DNA of 64,000 bases, from the NCBI RefSeq assembly GCF_000725805.1, contig NZ_JOFT01000033.1:1-64000 (forward strand), written 5' to 3'. The notes under the pieces were generated by a model. It saw nothing but the letters and a program-made list of their open reading frames with translations, was not told the DNA's origin and searched no databases. Position numbers and translations under genes: made by a program. Below are positions 16,435 to 24,949 of the stretch, piece by piece (the stretch's first letter is position 1; the number at the start of each line of letters is the position of its first letter). This stretch comes from Streptomyces xanthophaeus. Its GTDB lineage: Bacteria > Actinomycetota > Actinomycetes > Streptomycetales > Streptomycetaceae.

Positions 16435-17034
16435 ATGCAACGCGGTGGTGGACCGGGCGAGGGTACGGACGGCCTGGACCCGCAGCGCGCCCGCGAGTCC
16501 CGCCGCCGGGGCAAGCACCGTCGCCATGCCGCCGAGGCCGCCGACGCCGTACCGGCACCCGCTCAGCCGCTCGACGACGCGCCCAGGGGCCGCGGCATGG
16601 GAGTGACGTACAAGTACTTCGGCGCCCCCGACGGCGCGACGGCGGCCCGGGTCCCGGTCACGATGCGCCCGGAGGAACTCGGCGGCGACGAGCTCGGCAT
16701 GGGCGGCCTCTTCACCAAGATCAAGCCGGAGACGGTGGCCGCGATGGTCCTGACCGGCATCGAGGGCATACCCCTCCACAAGGTCCCCCCGCTGGAACTG
16801 GTCGTCCTCCACCCCGACTACGCCGTGGTCAAGCTCCCCATGACGGTCGTCGACCCGCTCCGCGGCATCGGCGAGGAATCCGTGGGCGCGGCCGCCTTCA
16901 TCTGGTCCACGGTCCCTGACCGCGGCGGCCCGCGCGACGCGTTCAACGTCTACCAGCTGCTCCACGAGTGGCAGGACTTCTCCAACCGCCTCCACGAGGC
17001 CGGCCACCAGCCGTACTGCCTGGTCTGGCCCTGA
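16435..17034 (+). CDS. Conserved-looking protein of unknown function, 199 residues
   Basis: ATG at 16435 follows a GGTGGAG ribosome site. The first 55 residues are charged and low-complexity (RGGGPGEGTDG and RESRRRGKHRRH), probably disordered. The rest forms a compact domain starting at MGVTYKYFGAPD, with LFTKIKPETVAAMVL, LELVVLHPDYAVVKLP and a C-terminal LHEAGHQPYCLVWP. There is no signal peptide or helix. An internal ATG at that domain boundary is an alternative start. I recognise the type as a common Streptomyces hypothetical but know no function. It is divergent from hemL. Confidence 0.78.
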   Translation: MQRGGGPGEGTDGLDPQRARESRRRGKHRRHAAEAADAVPAPAQPLDDAPRGRGMGVTYKYFGAPDGATAARVPVTMRPEELGGDELGMGGLFTKIKPETVAAMVLTGIEGIPLHKVPPLELVVLHPDYAVVKLPMTVVDPLRGIGEESVGAAAFIWSTVPDRGGPRDAFNVYQLLHEWQDFSNRLHEAGHQPYCLVWP

Positions 17035-17474
17035 CCTCCCGCCCACCGCGAGACATCGGCCGCATCAGCGACGCCGGGTGCTCGGGTACGGCTGGGAACG
17101 GCACCCCGGCGGCGGACCGCTCATCGGGGCGGGTGTCGCACGGGGTGGACGGGGCCACCGTGGAATCGGGGGTGGCGCAGGTCGACGGTCGCCCCAGCCG
17201 GGTCCGCCTCCACGGCGTCGACTGAGCACCAGCCGGTGAGCGCCCGTCACGCCGGGCCGCCGAGCTGAACGGGCAGCCCGTCCGCGCCCCTCCCCAGGCA
17301 CGTCACTCACATAGACCTTTTTTACTGATTTACGGCCTATTGCTCTGCAATATGCGTGATTCCTCCTTTCTGACGGCGTATCACTACCTCGGGCAGAGAG
17401 TCACTCCCGGTCCCCGCCCAGGGGGCCTTCCTCGGGAGGGCCGAGACCCGAAGCAAGAGGAAAGAGGTCCTGCT
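17035..17474. other. 440-bp intergenic stretch, no convincing gene
   Basis: The left part (to about 17300) is GC-rich, with an open frame ending in VAQVDGRPSRVRLHGVD that lacks a ribosome site and family likeness. The right part has an unusually AT-rich run (ACATAGACCTTTTTTACTGA, near 17308-17327, and ATTTACGGCCTATTGC) that probably holds the promoter of the surface-protein gene starting at 17475. Confidence 0.5.
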
Positions 17475-19013
17475 GTGGCAGCACATGTCATCCGGTCGGG
17501 TCCACCCGAAAGAAAACCTCAGCGCAATGCCCTCAAACGGGCAGCCTTCGTCATGCTCCCCGCAACGCTGCTGGCAGCGTCGGCCACCCTGCCGTCGAGC
17601 CTCGCTCACGCTGCCGAAGCGCCCGTGGGGCTGGGTACCGCCACCAACTACGCGGTTCTGGCCGGTTCGACGGTCACCAACACGAACACCCCCACCATCA
17701 TCAACGGCGACCTGGGGCTCGCTCCGGGCACATCGGTGACCAACTTCCCGCCGGGCATCGTCAACGGGGTGCAGCGCATCGCCCCCGACCCCGCCGCCGT
17801 CCAGGCGAAGACCGACCTCGTCACCGCCTACAACGACGCGGCGGGCCGGGGGCCCGGGACCGTGCTCGCCTCGGCCGAGATCGGCGGTCTCACGCTGGCG
17901 CCCGGCGTCTACACGGCCCCGACGACCGTGGGCATCACCGGGACGGTCACGCTCGACGGCCAGAACGACCCGGCTTCCGTCTTCATCTTCCGGATCCCGT
18001 CGACCCTGATCACGGCTCCGGCGAGCGTCGTGGCCTTCATCAACGGGGCGAACGCCTGCAACGTGTTCTGGCAGGTGGGAAGCTCCGCCACCATCGACAC
18101 CACCTCCCAGTTCAAGGGCAACATCCTGGCCCTGGAATCCATCACGGTGAACACCGGCGCCGTGATCGAAGGCCGCGCCCTGGCGCGCAACGGCGCGGTC
18201 ACCCTGGACAACAACACGATCACGAGGGCGGCCTGCGCCGTCGGTCCGCCCGGACCTCCCGGACCGACCGGCCCTCCCGGACCCACGGGTGAGCCCGGCC
18301 CGACCGGCAGCCCTGGCCCGACCGGCAGCCCTGGTCCGACGGGTGCGCCCGGCCCCACCGGCGCCCCCGGTCCGACCGGCAGCCCCGGTGCTCCCGGTGC
18401 TCCCGGTGAGCCCGGCCCCACCGGCGCCCCCGGCCCCACCGGTTCCGCGGGACCCGTAGGACCGGCCGGACCGGCCGGACCTGCCGGGCCCGCCGGACCT
18501 GCTGGCCCCGCTGGACCCGCTGGACCCGCCGGCCCTGCCGGGCCCAAGGGACCCCGCGGTGACAAGGGCGAGAAGGGTGACTCGGGCGATCACGACCACG
18601 ATCACGACCACGGTCACGGCCACGACGGCGACGGCGACGGCGACGGCGAGCACGGTCGCGGCGACGGCCATGACGACCACGACCACGGCAAGCCCGGGCA
18701 CGGCCACGACGGTCGCGACGTCCGTGACGCCCCCGACCAGGGCAAGCCCCCGTGGGCCGGCCTCCTGCCGGGCGGTCTCGACGACGCCCTCGCCGGCATG
18801 GGGCCCGGCCACGCCAAGAGCGTCAACTTCGCCCACGTGAACGCCGCCACCGACCGGCAGCCGAAGGAGGCCCCGGCCGGCCTCGCCTCGCCCGGCTCGG
18901 GCAGCGAGGCCGGCATCGCGGCCGCCGCGGCCGCGGCGCTGGCCTTCATCGGAGGGTCGGCCTTCTTCGCCATGAAGAGGACCCGCCGGGGTACGGCGAC
19001 CCGACAGGACTAG
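17475..19013 (+). CDS. Ice-binding-domain (DUF3494) surface protein with collagen-like stalk
   Basis: The GTG at 17475 has GAGGT six bases upstream. The 512-residue product has a long signal peptide ending near AHA-AE (about 46), then a DUF3494/ice-binding-like beta-helix domain (about 55-258; [39 protein letters not shown]). Next come a Gly-Pro-x collagen-like segment (258-362), a stretch rich in Asp-His-Gly (about 365-420), a linker, and a C-terminal hydrophobic helix followed by KRTRRG. The tail has LASPG where a sortase E motif (LAXTG) would be expected. Likely a cell-surface adhesin or ice- or surface-interacting protein. The order of parts is seen; the role is inference. Confidence 0.88.
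   Translation: MAAHVIRSGPPERKPQRNALKRAAFVMLPATLLAASATLPSSLAHAAEAPVGLGTATNYAVLAGSTVTNTNTPTIINGDLGLAPGTSVTNFPPGIVNGVQRIAPDPAAVQAKTDLVTAYNDAAGRGPGTVLASAEIGGLTLAPGVYTAPTTVGITGTVTLDGQNDPASVFIFRIPSTLITAPASVVAFINGANACNVFWQVGSSATIDTTSQFKGNILALESITVNTGAVIEGRALARNGAVTLDNNTITRAACAVGPPGPPGPTGPPGPTGEPGPTGSPGPTGSPGPTGAPGPTGAPGPTGSPGAPGAPGEPGPTGAPGPTGSAGPVGPAGPAGPAGPAGPAGPAGPAGPAGPAGPKGPRGDKGEKGDSGDHDHDHDHGHGHDGDGDGDGEHGRGDGHDDHDHGKPGHGHDGRDVRDAPDQGKPPWAGLLPGGLDDALAGMGPGHAKSVNFAHVNAATDRQPKEAPAGLASPGSGSEAGIAAAAAAALAFIGGSAFFAMKRTRRGTATRQD
18244..18555 (+). repeat. Collagen-like Gly-Pro-x coding repeat
   Basis: About 34 consecutive G-x-y triplets ([20 protein letters not shown], then [10 protein letters not shown]) encode the stalk of the surface protein. 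At DNA level the 9-bp period gives imperfect tandem repeats prone to length change. Confidence 0.85.
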
Positions 19014-19033
19014 CTCGCTCCCGCCCGGTCGAC

Positions 19034-19062
19034 GAGCCCCTGGACACACCGTCCAGGGGCTC
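19034..19062. terminator. 12-bp stem terminator between convergent genes
   Basis: GAGCCCCTGGAC and GTCCAGGGGCTC form a perfect 12-bp stem with an ACACC loop. It lies between the surface-protein stop (19013) and the stop of the convergent XRE regulator (19081), so it can serve both. Confidence 0.8.
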
Positions 19063-19080
19063 CGCCGGGCTCGCGGGTGT

Positions 19081-19941
19081 TCAGCCCGCGTACGCCTCGA
19101 CGGCTTCCTCGATGAAATCCCGGGTACGGTCCGGGCTCAGCGCCTGGGCCTGCAAGTGCGCGTACATATCGCTGTAGCGCCGCACGTCGGATCGTTTCTC
19201 CAGATAGAGGTCGCTGGTGAACCCCTCCAGATACACCACGGTCGCATCGGCGGCGTCGGCGAACTCCAGCAGTGAGAACTGTCCCGAGACGCCCGGATGT
19301 GCACCGACACCGTGCGGGAGCACCTGCAGGGTGATGTGCGGCTGGGTGCCGAGGTGGATCAGATGGTCCAGCTGCTCGCGCATGGTCTCGGGACCGCCGA
19401 CGACCCGCCGCAGCACCGATTCGTCCACCACCGCCCATAAGCGGAGCGGGTTTTCGCCCGGGGCACGAACCCGGGCCTGGCGCCGCAGCCGTACCTGGAG
19501 GCGCGTGGCGGCCTGTTCGGCGGTCGCGTGAGGGATCGTTCCTGCGATGACTGCCCGCGCGTACGCGGGAGTCTGCAGCAGGCCGGGCACCACCAGGGGC
19601 TCATAGAACCGGATCGCGGCCGCCTCGGCCTCCAGACCGATGTAGGCGCCGTACGGGATGTCGCCGTAGGCGTTCCACCAGCCCTGCTGCCCCGATTCCC
19701 TGGCCAGCTGCATCAGTTGGTCGACGCGCCGCTGGTCCCGGAGCCCGTACAGCCCGCAGAGATCCCGCACATCGCGCGGCTTGATGAGGCGGCGGCCGTT
19801 CTCCAGCAGGCTGATCTTGGGCTGGGAGATCAGCAGGTGCGCCGCCACCTGCTGCGTCGTCAGACCGCTGACCTCCCGGAGCCGGCGCAGCTCCGCCCCC
19901 AGCCGGCGTCTGCTGACGGTGGGATTGACAGTGACACCCAT
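19081..19941 (-). CDS. XRE-family regulator with DUF5753 domain
   Basis: The 286-residue protein has an N-terminal helix-turn-helix (about 10-65; LRRLREVSGLTTQQVAAHLLISQPKIS in segments) and a C-terminal DUF5753 domain (about 95-280) with VPGLLQTPAYARAVI and ITLQVLPHGVGAHPGVSG, the standard Streptomyces WhiJ-like architecture. ATG at 19941 has GGAGGT upstream. Unlike most family members, it has no DUF397 gene directly behind it. Role likely in development or stress; the target is unknown. Confidence 0.9.
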   Translation of the reverse strand: MGVTVNPTVSRRRLGAELRRLREVSGLTTQQVAAHLLISQPKISLLENGRRLIKPRDVRDLCGLYGLRDQRRVDQLMQLARESGQQGWWNAYGDIPYGAYIGLEAEAAAIRFYEPLVVPGLLQTPAYARAVIAGTIPHATAEQAATRLQVRLRRQARVRAPGENPLRLWAVVDESVLRRVVGGPETMREQLDHLIHLGTQPHITLQVLPHGVGAHPGVSGQFSLLEFADAADATVVYLEGFTSDLYLEKRSDVRRYSDMYAHLQAQALSPDRTRDFIEEAVEAYAG

Positions 19942-20275
19942 GGGTCTGTTACCTCCGCTCCGAACGGCTTGTGCAGGCGAGCAGATTGCCACGGCCAGGA
20001 GCAGCCGGATCCGTCCTCGCGCCGTGTCGTGCCGCGCGGTACACCTCGGGTGGAAGACAACGGGCGAAATCGAATCCTCGCAGCTCAGACCATATGTTTG
20101 CGCGAAAGGATTCCGTACGGACAAGCCGCGGCCCGGTGCAGTTTACTCCGCAATATGCCAAGGGCCGGGGACCCTGCGGTCGAACTGGAATTCGATGCCG
20201 GTGTCCGGTCACATCCGTCGCTCCCCTTCCGTCAGGGAGGCAGAACGACAGGACGGCATGAGGAGAGAAGAAGAC
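19942..20275. other. 334-bp divergent intergenic region, no gene seen
   Basis: This stretch separates the XRE regulator and the NAD-binding protein. It is less GC-rich than its surroundings (for example CCATATGTTTGCGCGAAAGG near 20090), and contains the ribosome site of the right-hand gene (GAGGAGAGAAGAAG). It holds no frame with a plausible start, signal or repeat. It must carry the two divergent promoters. Confidence 0.5.
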
Positions 20276-21055
20276 ATGACCGCACCCATCCTCGTCACCG
20301 GTGGCACGGGCACGCTCGGCAAGCACGTCGTCCCGCTCCTGCGGGCCGCCGGTCACGACGTACGCATCCTGTGCCGGACCCCGCGCGAGAACACCCCCGG
20401 CATCGAGTACTTCGCCGTCGACCTCCTCGACGGCGAGGGCATCGACCCCGCACTGGAGGGCGTCGCCACCGTGCTGCACCTCGCGGGCGGCACCAAGGGC
20501 GACGACCACGTCACCCGCAACCTCGTCGACGCCGCCCGGCGGGCCGGTGTCGGGCACCTCGTCCACATCTCCGTCATCGGCGCCGACACGATGCCCATCG
20601 GCTGGTTCAGGACCCAGCTCGACGCGGAGAAGGCCGTCACCGGCTCCGGCATCCCCTGGCCCCTGCTCCGCGCCGCCCAGTTCCACGACATCGTCCTCAC
20701 CATGGGCCGGAAGATGGCCAGGATGCCCGTCGTCCCGGCCCCCGGCGGGCTGCGGTTCCAGCCCGTCGACTCCCGCGAGGTCGCCGCCCGGCTCGTCGAA
20801 CTCGCCCTCGGCCGCCCCGCCGGACGCGTCGCCGACATCGCCGGCCCCACGGCCTACCCCCTCGGCGAGCTCCTGCGCACCTACCTCGCCGCCACCGGCA
20901 GGCGCCGCCCCCTCCTGCCCGTCCGCGTGCCCGGGAAGGCCGGCCGGGCCTACCGCGCCGGGGACAACCTCGCCCTCACCGGCGCCCTCGTCGGCGAGCG
21001 CACCTGGGAGGACTTCCTCGCCGAACGAGTCGGCGCAGGGGCGTGCCGCCCGTAG
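20276..21055 (+). CDS. NAD(P)-binding atypical SDR, NmrA-like
   Basis: The 259-residue protein begins with a Rossmann motif VTGGTGTLGKHVV (TGGTGTLG, residues 8-15) and has the extended/atypical SDR pattern of NmrA-like proteins (VDLLDGEGIDPALEGVATVLHLAGG, ISVIGAD). There is no YxxxK catalytic pair at the usual place, so it may be a redox sensor or NAD(P)H-using reductase of unknown substrate. ATG at 20276 is preceded by the purine-rich GAGGAGAGAAG; an ATG seven codons upstream is the alternative. It may be cotranscribed with the VanZ-like gene that follows. Confidence 0.85.
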   Translation: MTAPILVTGGTGTLGKHVVPLLRAAGHDVRILCRTPRENTPGIEYFAVDLLDGEGIDPALEGVATVLHLAGGTKGDDHVTRNLVDAARRAGVGHLVHISVIGADTMPIGWFRTQLDAEKAVTGSGIPWPLLRAAQFHDIVLTMGRKMARMPVVPAPGGLRFQPVDSREVAARLVELALGRPAGRVADIAGPTAYPLGELLRTYLAATGRRRPLLPVRVPGKAGRAYRAGDNLALTGALVGERTWEDFLAERVGAGACRP

Positions 21056-21124
21056 GTGCACGTATCGCGGGCGTATCGAAAACCGCATACGCCACGGCAA
21101 CGGCGCGCCGTCTTTCATGGGGAC

Positions 21125-21859
21125 ATGAACCTCGACGCATCCCCGCCGGCACCGTCCGGCCGCACGCGCCAGGTCGTGCTCCTCGGCCTCGCAGTCCTCG
21201 CCCTGGCGGGCGGGCTGTTCGTCGTGCGGCGGCCGCTCATGATGTCCGCTCCGATGTGCATGTCCGGGCAGTGGAACGGCTGCTTCGGCACGTTCAACGG
21301 AGTGGTGCTCATGACCCTGGTCGCGCTGCCGCCGGCCCTGCTGGTGGTGTGGGCCCTGGCGCGGTGGCGGCGGGCCGCGGGCGTCCCGTCGGCGTGGCGG
21401 CTGTCGCTGGCCGAGGTGGGCATGGTCCACGGGACGGTGCCGTTCGTGTGGATGACGATGATTCCGGGCTCCGGTGCGGGCATCGTCCCCGGCCGGGTGA
21501 GCCTGGTGCCGCTGCGGGACCTGGTCACCATGGGGCCGCTGGGGACCGTCGGCAACCTGCTGGTCTTCGCGGCGCTGGGGTTCTTCGCCCCGATGCGGTG
21601 CGCTGCGCTGGCATCCCTGCCGCGGATCCTCGCGCTGGGGGCGGGCTGCTCGGTCCTGGTCGAAACCGCGCAGTACGTCCTGCGCCTGGACCGGGTGTCG
21701 TCCGTGGACGACGTACTGGTCAACGCCGCGGGCGCCGCGCTGGCGGCGCTGGCGTCGCGCCGCTGGTGGCGCACCAGGGCGCAGGCGCCCTCGGACCGCC
21801 CTCGGACCGCGCCCGCACCCGCACCCGCACCCGCACCCGCACCGGAACCGGCACGTTGA
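21125..21859 (+). CDS. VanZ-like membrane protein
   Basis: The 244-residue protein has about five membrane helices and the VanZ-like core: PLGTVGNLLVFAALGFFAP, then GCSVLVETAQYVLRLDRVSSVDDVLVNAAGAALA. The E-x2-Q...R-x-S/D-x2-D pattern is the family signature seen in VanZ, which in some contexts gives low-level teicoplanin resistance. The extracellular loop holds two cysteines (MCMSGQWNGCFG). The tail is an Ala-Pro dipeptide run (APAPAPAPAP). The ribosome site is weak (GGGGAC very close to ATG). The gene precedes a two-component pair in the same direction, so they could form one unit. Confidence 0.82.
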   Translation: MNLDASPPAPSGRTRQVVLLGLAVLALAGGLFVVRRPLMMSAPMCMSGQWNGCFGTFNGVVLMTLVALPPALLVVWALARWRRAAGVPSAWRLSLAEVGMVHGTVPFVWMTMIPGSGAGIVPGRVSLVPLRDLVTMGPLGTVGNLLVFAALGFFAPMRCAALASLPRILALGAGCSVLVETAQYVLRLDRVSSVDDVLVNAAGAALAALASRRWWRTRAQAPSDRPRTAPAPAPAPAPAPEPAR

Positions 21860-21905
21860 GTCGCGTGGCCGTGTCGGCGGCGTGCGGGCTGCTTAGGCTT
21901 CGACC

Positions 21906-22712
21906 ATGCGCGTACTGATCGTGGAGGACGAGCCCTACCTGGCCGAAGCCGTCCGTGACGGTCTGCGGCTGGAGGCGATCGCCGCCGACATCGCCGCGGA
22001 CGGTCACACCGCCCTGGAGCTGCTCGGCGTCAACTCCTACGACCTCGCGGTCCTCGACCGCGACATCCCCGGCCCCTCCGGCGACGAGGTCGCCCGGCGC
22101 ATCGTCGCCTCCGGCAGCGGCATCCCGATCCTCATGCTGACCGCCGCCGACCGGATCGACGACAAGGCGTCCGGGTTCGGGCTGGGCGCCGACGACTACC
22201 TCACCAAGCCGTTCGAGCTGCGGGAGCTCGTCCTGCGGCTGAGGGCGCTCGACCGCAGGCGCGCGCACGCCCGGCCCCCGGTCCGCGAGATCGGGGGCCT
22301 GCGTCTCGACCCCTTCCGCCGGGAGGTCTTCCGCGACGGACGCTACGTCGCGCTCACCCGCAAGCAGTTCGCCGTGCTGGAGGTCCTCGTGGCCGCCGAG
22401 GGCGGGGTCGTCAGCGCCGAGACGCTGCTGGAACGGGCCTGGGACGAGAACGCCGACCCCCTCACCAACGCCGTCCGCATCACCGTCTCCGCCCTGCGCA
22501 AACGGCTCGGCGAACCCTGGGTCATCGCCACGGTGCCCGGCGTCGGCTACCGGATCGGCACCCGTACCGACCCTGGCCCCGCCGGCCCCGGCCCCGTCGA
22601 CCCCGGTCCCGCCGGCCCCGGCCCCGTCGACCCCGGTCCCGCCGGCCCCGGCCCCGTCGACCCCGGTCCCACCGACCCTGGCCCCACCGGGCCCGGCCGT
22701 ACGCATGCCTAG
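21906..22712 (+). CDS. OmpR-family response regulator with Pro/Gly-rich tail
   Basis: The 268-residue protein has a receiver domain (1-115) with acidic pair E7/D8, phosphoacceptor D51 in VLDRDIPG, T79 and K101, then an OmpR/PhoB winged helix (about 125-220; DGRYVALTRKQFAVLEVL, SALRKRLGEPWVIATVPGVGYRIG). After residue 221 there is an unusual tail of repeated DPGPAGPGPV units. No good ribosome site is visible, but TAGGCT ends 6 bp before the ATG, which would suit a leaderless transcript. It overlaps the kinase gene by 8 bp, so the two are a cognate pair. Confidence 0.93.
   Translation: MRVLIVEDEPYLAEAVRDGLRLEAIAADIAADGHTALELLGVNSYDLAVLDRDIPGPSGDEVARRIVASGSGIPILMLTAADRIDDKASGFGLGADDYLTKPFELRELVLRLRALDRRRAHARPPVREIGGLRLDPFRREVFRDGRYVALTRKQFAVLEVLVAAEGGVVSAETLLERAWDENADPLTNAVRITVSALRKRLGEPWVIATVPGVGYRIGTRTDPGPAGPGPVDPGPAGPGPVDPGPAGPGPVDPGPTDPGPTGPGRTHA
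22569..22698 (+). repeat. 30-bp tandem repeat inside the response-regulator gene
   Basis: Three nearly identical 30-bp units (22569-22598, 22599-22628, 22629-22658) encode DPGPAGPGPV, and a decayed fourth unit leads to the stop. The repeat extends the protein past the normal end of the winged helix. Confidence 0.8.
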
Positions 22713-23784
22713 ACGCCCGGGGCTCAGCGCCCGGCTGAAACTCACCCTCAGCTACGCCGGATTCCTCCTCCTCGCCAGCGCACTCCTGCTGGCCGTGGTG
22801 TGGATGTTCCTGCTGCGCTACGTGCCCGACAACTCCCAGGGCCTGCTCGGGATCTCGCCCAACCGCTACCTCCTCCTGCACACCTTCGTCCCCGCCGCGG
22901 CCGTGGCGCTGGCCTGCCTGCTCGTCTTCGGCCTCCTGGGGGGATGGTTCCTCGCCGGGCGGATGCTCGCGCCCCTCACACAGATCACGGACGCGGCCCG
23001 GCTGGCCGGGGACGGCTCGCTGTCCCACCGGATCCGGATGAAGGGCCGCCAGGACGAATTCCGCGAGCTCTCCGACGCGTTCGACTCGATGCTCGAACGC
23101 GTCGAGTCCCACGTCGCCGAGCAGCAGCGGTTCGCCGCGAACGCCTCCCACGAACTGCGCACCCCGCTGGCGATCTCGCGGACGCTCCTCGACGTCGCCC
23201 GCAAGGACCCCGCGCGGGACCGGGGCGAACTCGTCGAGCGCCTGTACGCCGTCAACACGCGGGCCATCGACCTCACCGAGGCCCTCCTGCTGCTCAGCCG
23301 CGGCGACCGCGGCACCTTCCGCCGCGAGGACGTCGACCTCTCCCTCCTCGCCGAGGAAGCCGCCGAGACGCTGCTCCCCCTCGCCGAACAGCGCCGGATC
23401 ACCCTCGACGTCACCGGCGGGGCAGCCCCGACCGGCGGCTCCGCGGAGCTCCTGCTGCGGATGGTGACGAACCTCGTCCAGAACGCCGTCGTCCACAACC
23501 TCCCCGCCGGCGGCGTCGTGACCGTGCACACCGAGGCGTACGGGGACACGAGCGTGCTGCGGGTCGAGAACACCGGTCCCCGGCTCCCGCCGGAGCTGGT
23601 GGCGACCCTGACCGAGCCCTTCCGGCGCGGAACGGACCGCGTGCGCACCGACGAGCACGCGGGGGTCGGCCTGGGCCTGGCCATCGTGCACAGCGTCGTC
23701 CGCGCCCACGACGGGACCCTCGAACTCCGCCCCCGCCCCGCCGGCGGCCTCCTCGTCACCGTCCGGCTCCCCGGCACGCCGTAG
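22705..23784 (+). CDS. Sensor histidine kinase
   Basis: The 359-residue kinase has two membrane helices (about 12-38 and 61-84) with a short extracytoplasmic loop of about 22 residues, a HAMP domain (about 85-140), a dimerisation domain with H149 in FAANASHELRTPLA, and a HATPase domain with N-box MVTNLVQNAVVHN and G-boxes ENTGPRL and GVGLGLAIV. The small outer loop suggests that it senses a signal in or near the membrane. It is translationally coupled to the response regulator. Confidence 0.93.
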   Translation: MPRRPGLSARLKLTLSYAGFLLLASALLLAVVWMFLLRYVPDNSQGLLGISPNRYLLLHTFVPAAAVALACLLVFGLLGGWFLAGRMLAPLTQITDAARLAGDGSLSHRIRMKGRQDEFRELSDAFDSMLERVESHVAEQQRFAANASHELRTPLAISRTLLDVARKDPARDRGELVERLYAVNTRAIDLTEALLLLSRGDRGTFRREDVDLSLLAEEAAETLLPLAEQRRITLDVTGGAAPTGGSAELLLRMVTNLVQNAVVHNLPAGGVVTVHTEAYGDTSVLRVENTGPRLPPELVATLTEPFRRGTDRVRTDEHAGVGLGLAIVHSVVRAHDGTLELRPRPAGGLLVTVRLPGTP

Positions 23785-23834
23785 GCCGCACGCCGTAGGC
23801 CGCGCCCCGTAGGCCGCGCCGCCGGTCCGTCGGC

Positions 23835-24827
23835 TCACGCCGTCAGGACGATCCGCCCCCGCACGCCCGGCTCCGCGAGCCGGGCATGGGCCTCGGACGC
23901 TCGCGCCAGCGGAAAGGCCTGCGCGGTCCGCAGGGTGAGGGCGCCCTCGTCGACCAGGGTCACCAGCCGCGCCAGGTGCGCACCGTCGGCGGCCACCTCC
24001 TGCACCACCACCCGTACGCCGCGCTCCGCGGCCGGGGCGGCGTACGGGATCAGCCCGACGTAGACACCGCCGTCGCGGACGAAGGACAGCGCCGCCTCCC
24101 CCAGTACGGCCGCGTCCACGACCCCGTCCACCGGCCCGGCCGGAGCGCCGCCGCGCGGGACGAAGGCGGCCGCGCCCAGGCTGCGTACGAGCGGCTCGTC
24201 CGCCGCGTCGGCCAGGGCCGTGACGACCAGACCGGCCCGGGCCGCGAGCTGGACCGCGAGGCCGCCGACCATCCCGGCGGCGCCGGTGACCAGCACCGAA
24301 GCGCCGACGGCGAGCTCCAGCTGCGCCACCGCGCGGGCGGCGGTCAGCCCGCTCAGCGGCAGGGCGGCCGCGGTCACCTCGTCGACGGCGACCGGCGCCG
24401 CGGCCACGGCGGAGGCGTCCAGCACCGCGTACTGCGCATGGGTGCCGAGCGGCTTGACCGTCCCGTAGTGCAGCCCGACCACCCGCTCGCCGCGGCTCCA
24501 CCCGGTGACCTCCGGGCCGACCTCGTCGATCTCCCCGGCCACGTCCCAGCCGAAGCCGATCGGCTGCCCAGCCCCGCCGAAGACGCCCGTGCGCACGGCC
24601 GCGTCGACCGGGTTGACCCCGGCGGCCCTGACCCGGACGCGGACCTGGCCCGCCGCCGGGTGCGGGACGGGGACCTCGGCCAGCTCGATCCGCTCGGGCC
24701 CGCCGAACCCGTCCACCACCACGGCCCACATCGTCGCCCCGGGCCGAGCCGCCTGCTGCGCCTGCTCTGCCTGCTCTGCCTGCTCTGCCTGCTCTGCCTG
24801 ACTCGCCTGCTGCGCCTGCTCGTTCAT
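23835..24827 (-). CDS. NADP-dependent quinone oxidoreductase-like (zinc-free MDR family)
   Basis: The medium-chain dehydrogenase/reductase fold is clear: GroES-like part with ERIELAEVPVPHPAAGQVRVRV and VNPVDAAVRTGVFGG, and a Rossmann motif VTGAAGMVGGLAVQ. Zinc-site cysteines are absent, as in quinone reductases. These enzymes reduce quinones or enones with NADPH. The first 30 residues are a Gln-Ala-Glu repeat from a 9-bp microsatellite; ATG at about residue 33 (MWAVVVDGFGG) is the likely ancestral start. It is divergent from an HxlR regulator, a common pairing for electrophile or quinone defence. Confidence 0.88.
   Translation of the reverse strand: MNEQAQQASQAEQAEQAEQAEQAQQAARPGATMWAVVVDGFGGPERIELAEVPVPHPAAGQVRVRVRAAGVNPVDAAVRTGVFGGAGQPIGFGWDVAGEIDEVGPEVTGWSRGERVVGLHYGTVKPLGTHAQYAVLDASAVAAAPVAVDEVTAAALPLSGLTAARAVAQLELAVGASVLVTGAAGMVGGLAVQLAARAGLVVTALADAADEPLVRSLGAAAFVPRGGAPAGPVDGVVDAAVLGEAALSFVRDGGVYVGLIPYAAPAAERGVRVVVQEVAADGAHLARLVTLVDEGALTLRTAQAFPLARASEAHARLAEPGVRGRIVLTA
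24763..24798 (-). repeat. 9-bp microsatellite in the oxidoreductase 5' end
   Basis: Four tandem copies of CTGCTCTGC (with degenerate copies on both sides) encode QAE repeats near the N-terminus. Unit number could vary without a frameshift. Confidence 0.75.
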
Positions 24828-24882
24828 CGTCGTGCTCTCCCGTTCCGGTCGGTTCCCTCGTTCCCGATGAGCACTAACCTAG

Positions 24883-24897
24883 GGAGAGGTACTCTCC
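24883..24897. promoter_or_regulatory. Inverted repeat between oxidoreductase and HxlR genes
   Basis: GGAGAG-GTA-CTCTCC is a perfect 6-bp dyad in the 122-bp divergent promoter region, followed by the shorter dyad CGTA-AG-TACG at 24901-24910. HxlR proteins bind such dyads between themselves and their target. The role as operator is inferred. Confidence 0.45.
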
Positions 24898-24949
24898 TTT
24901 CGTAAGTACGCACTCCGGGGTGCGTACCCGACCCGGAAGTGGGGCTCCC

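Noticed and set aside
17035..17225. Small gene ending VAQVDGRPSRVRLHGVD
   Set aside because: No ribosome site or recognisable start outside the preceding gene, and no family likeness.
19528..21918. 796-codon frame on the plus strand across XRE, NAD-binding and VanZ genes
   Set aside because: It runs antisense to or out of frame with three clear genes and its composition is Arg/Pro/Gly shadow coding.
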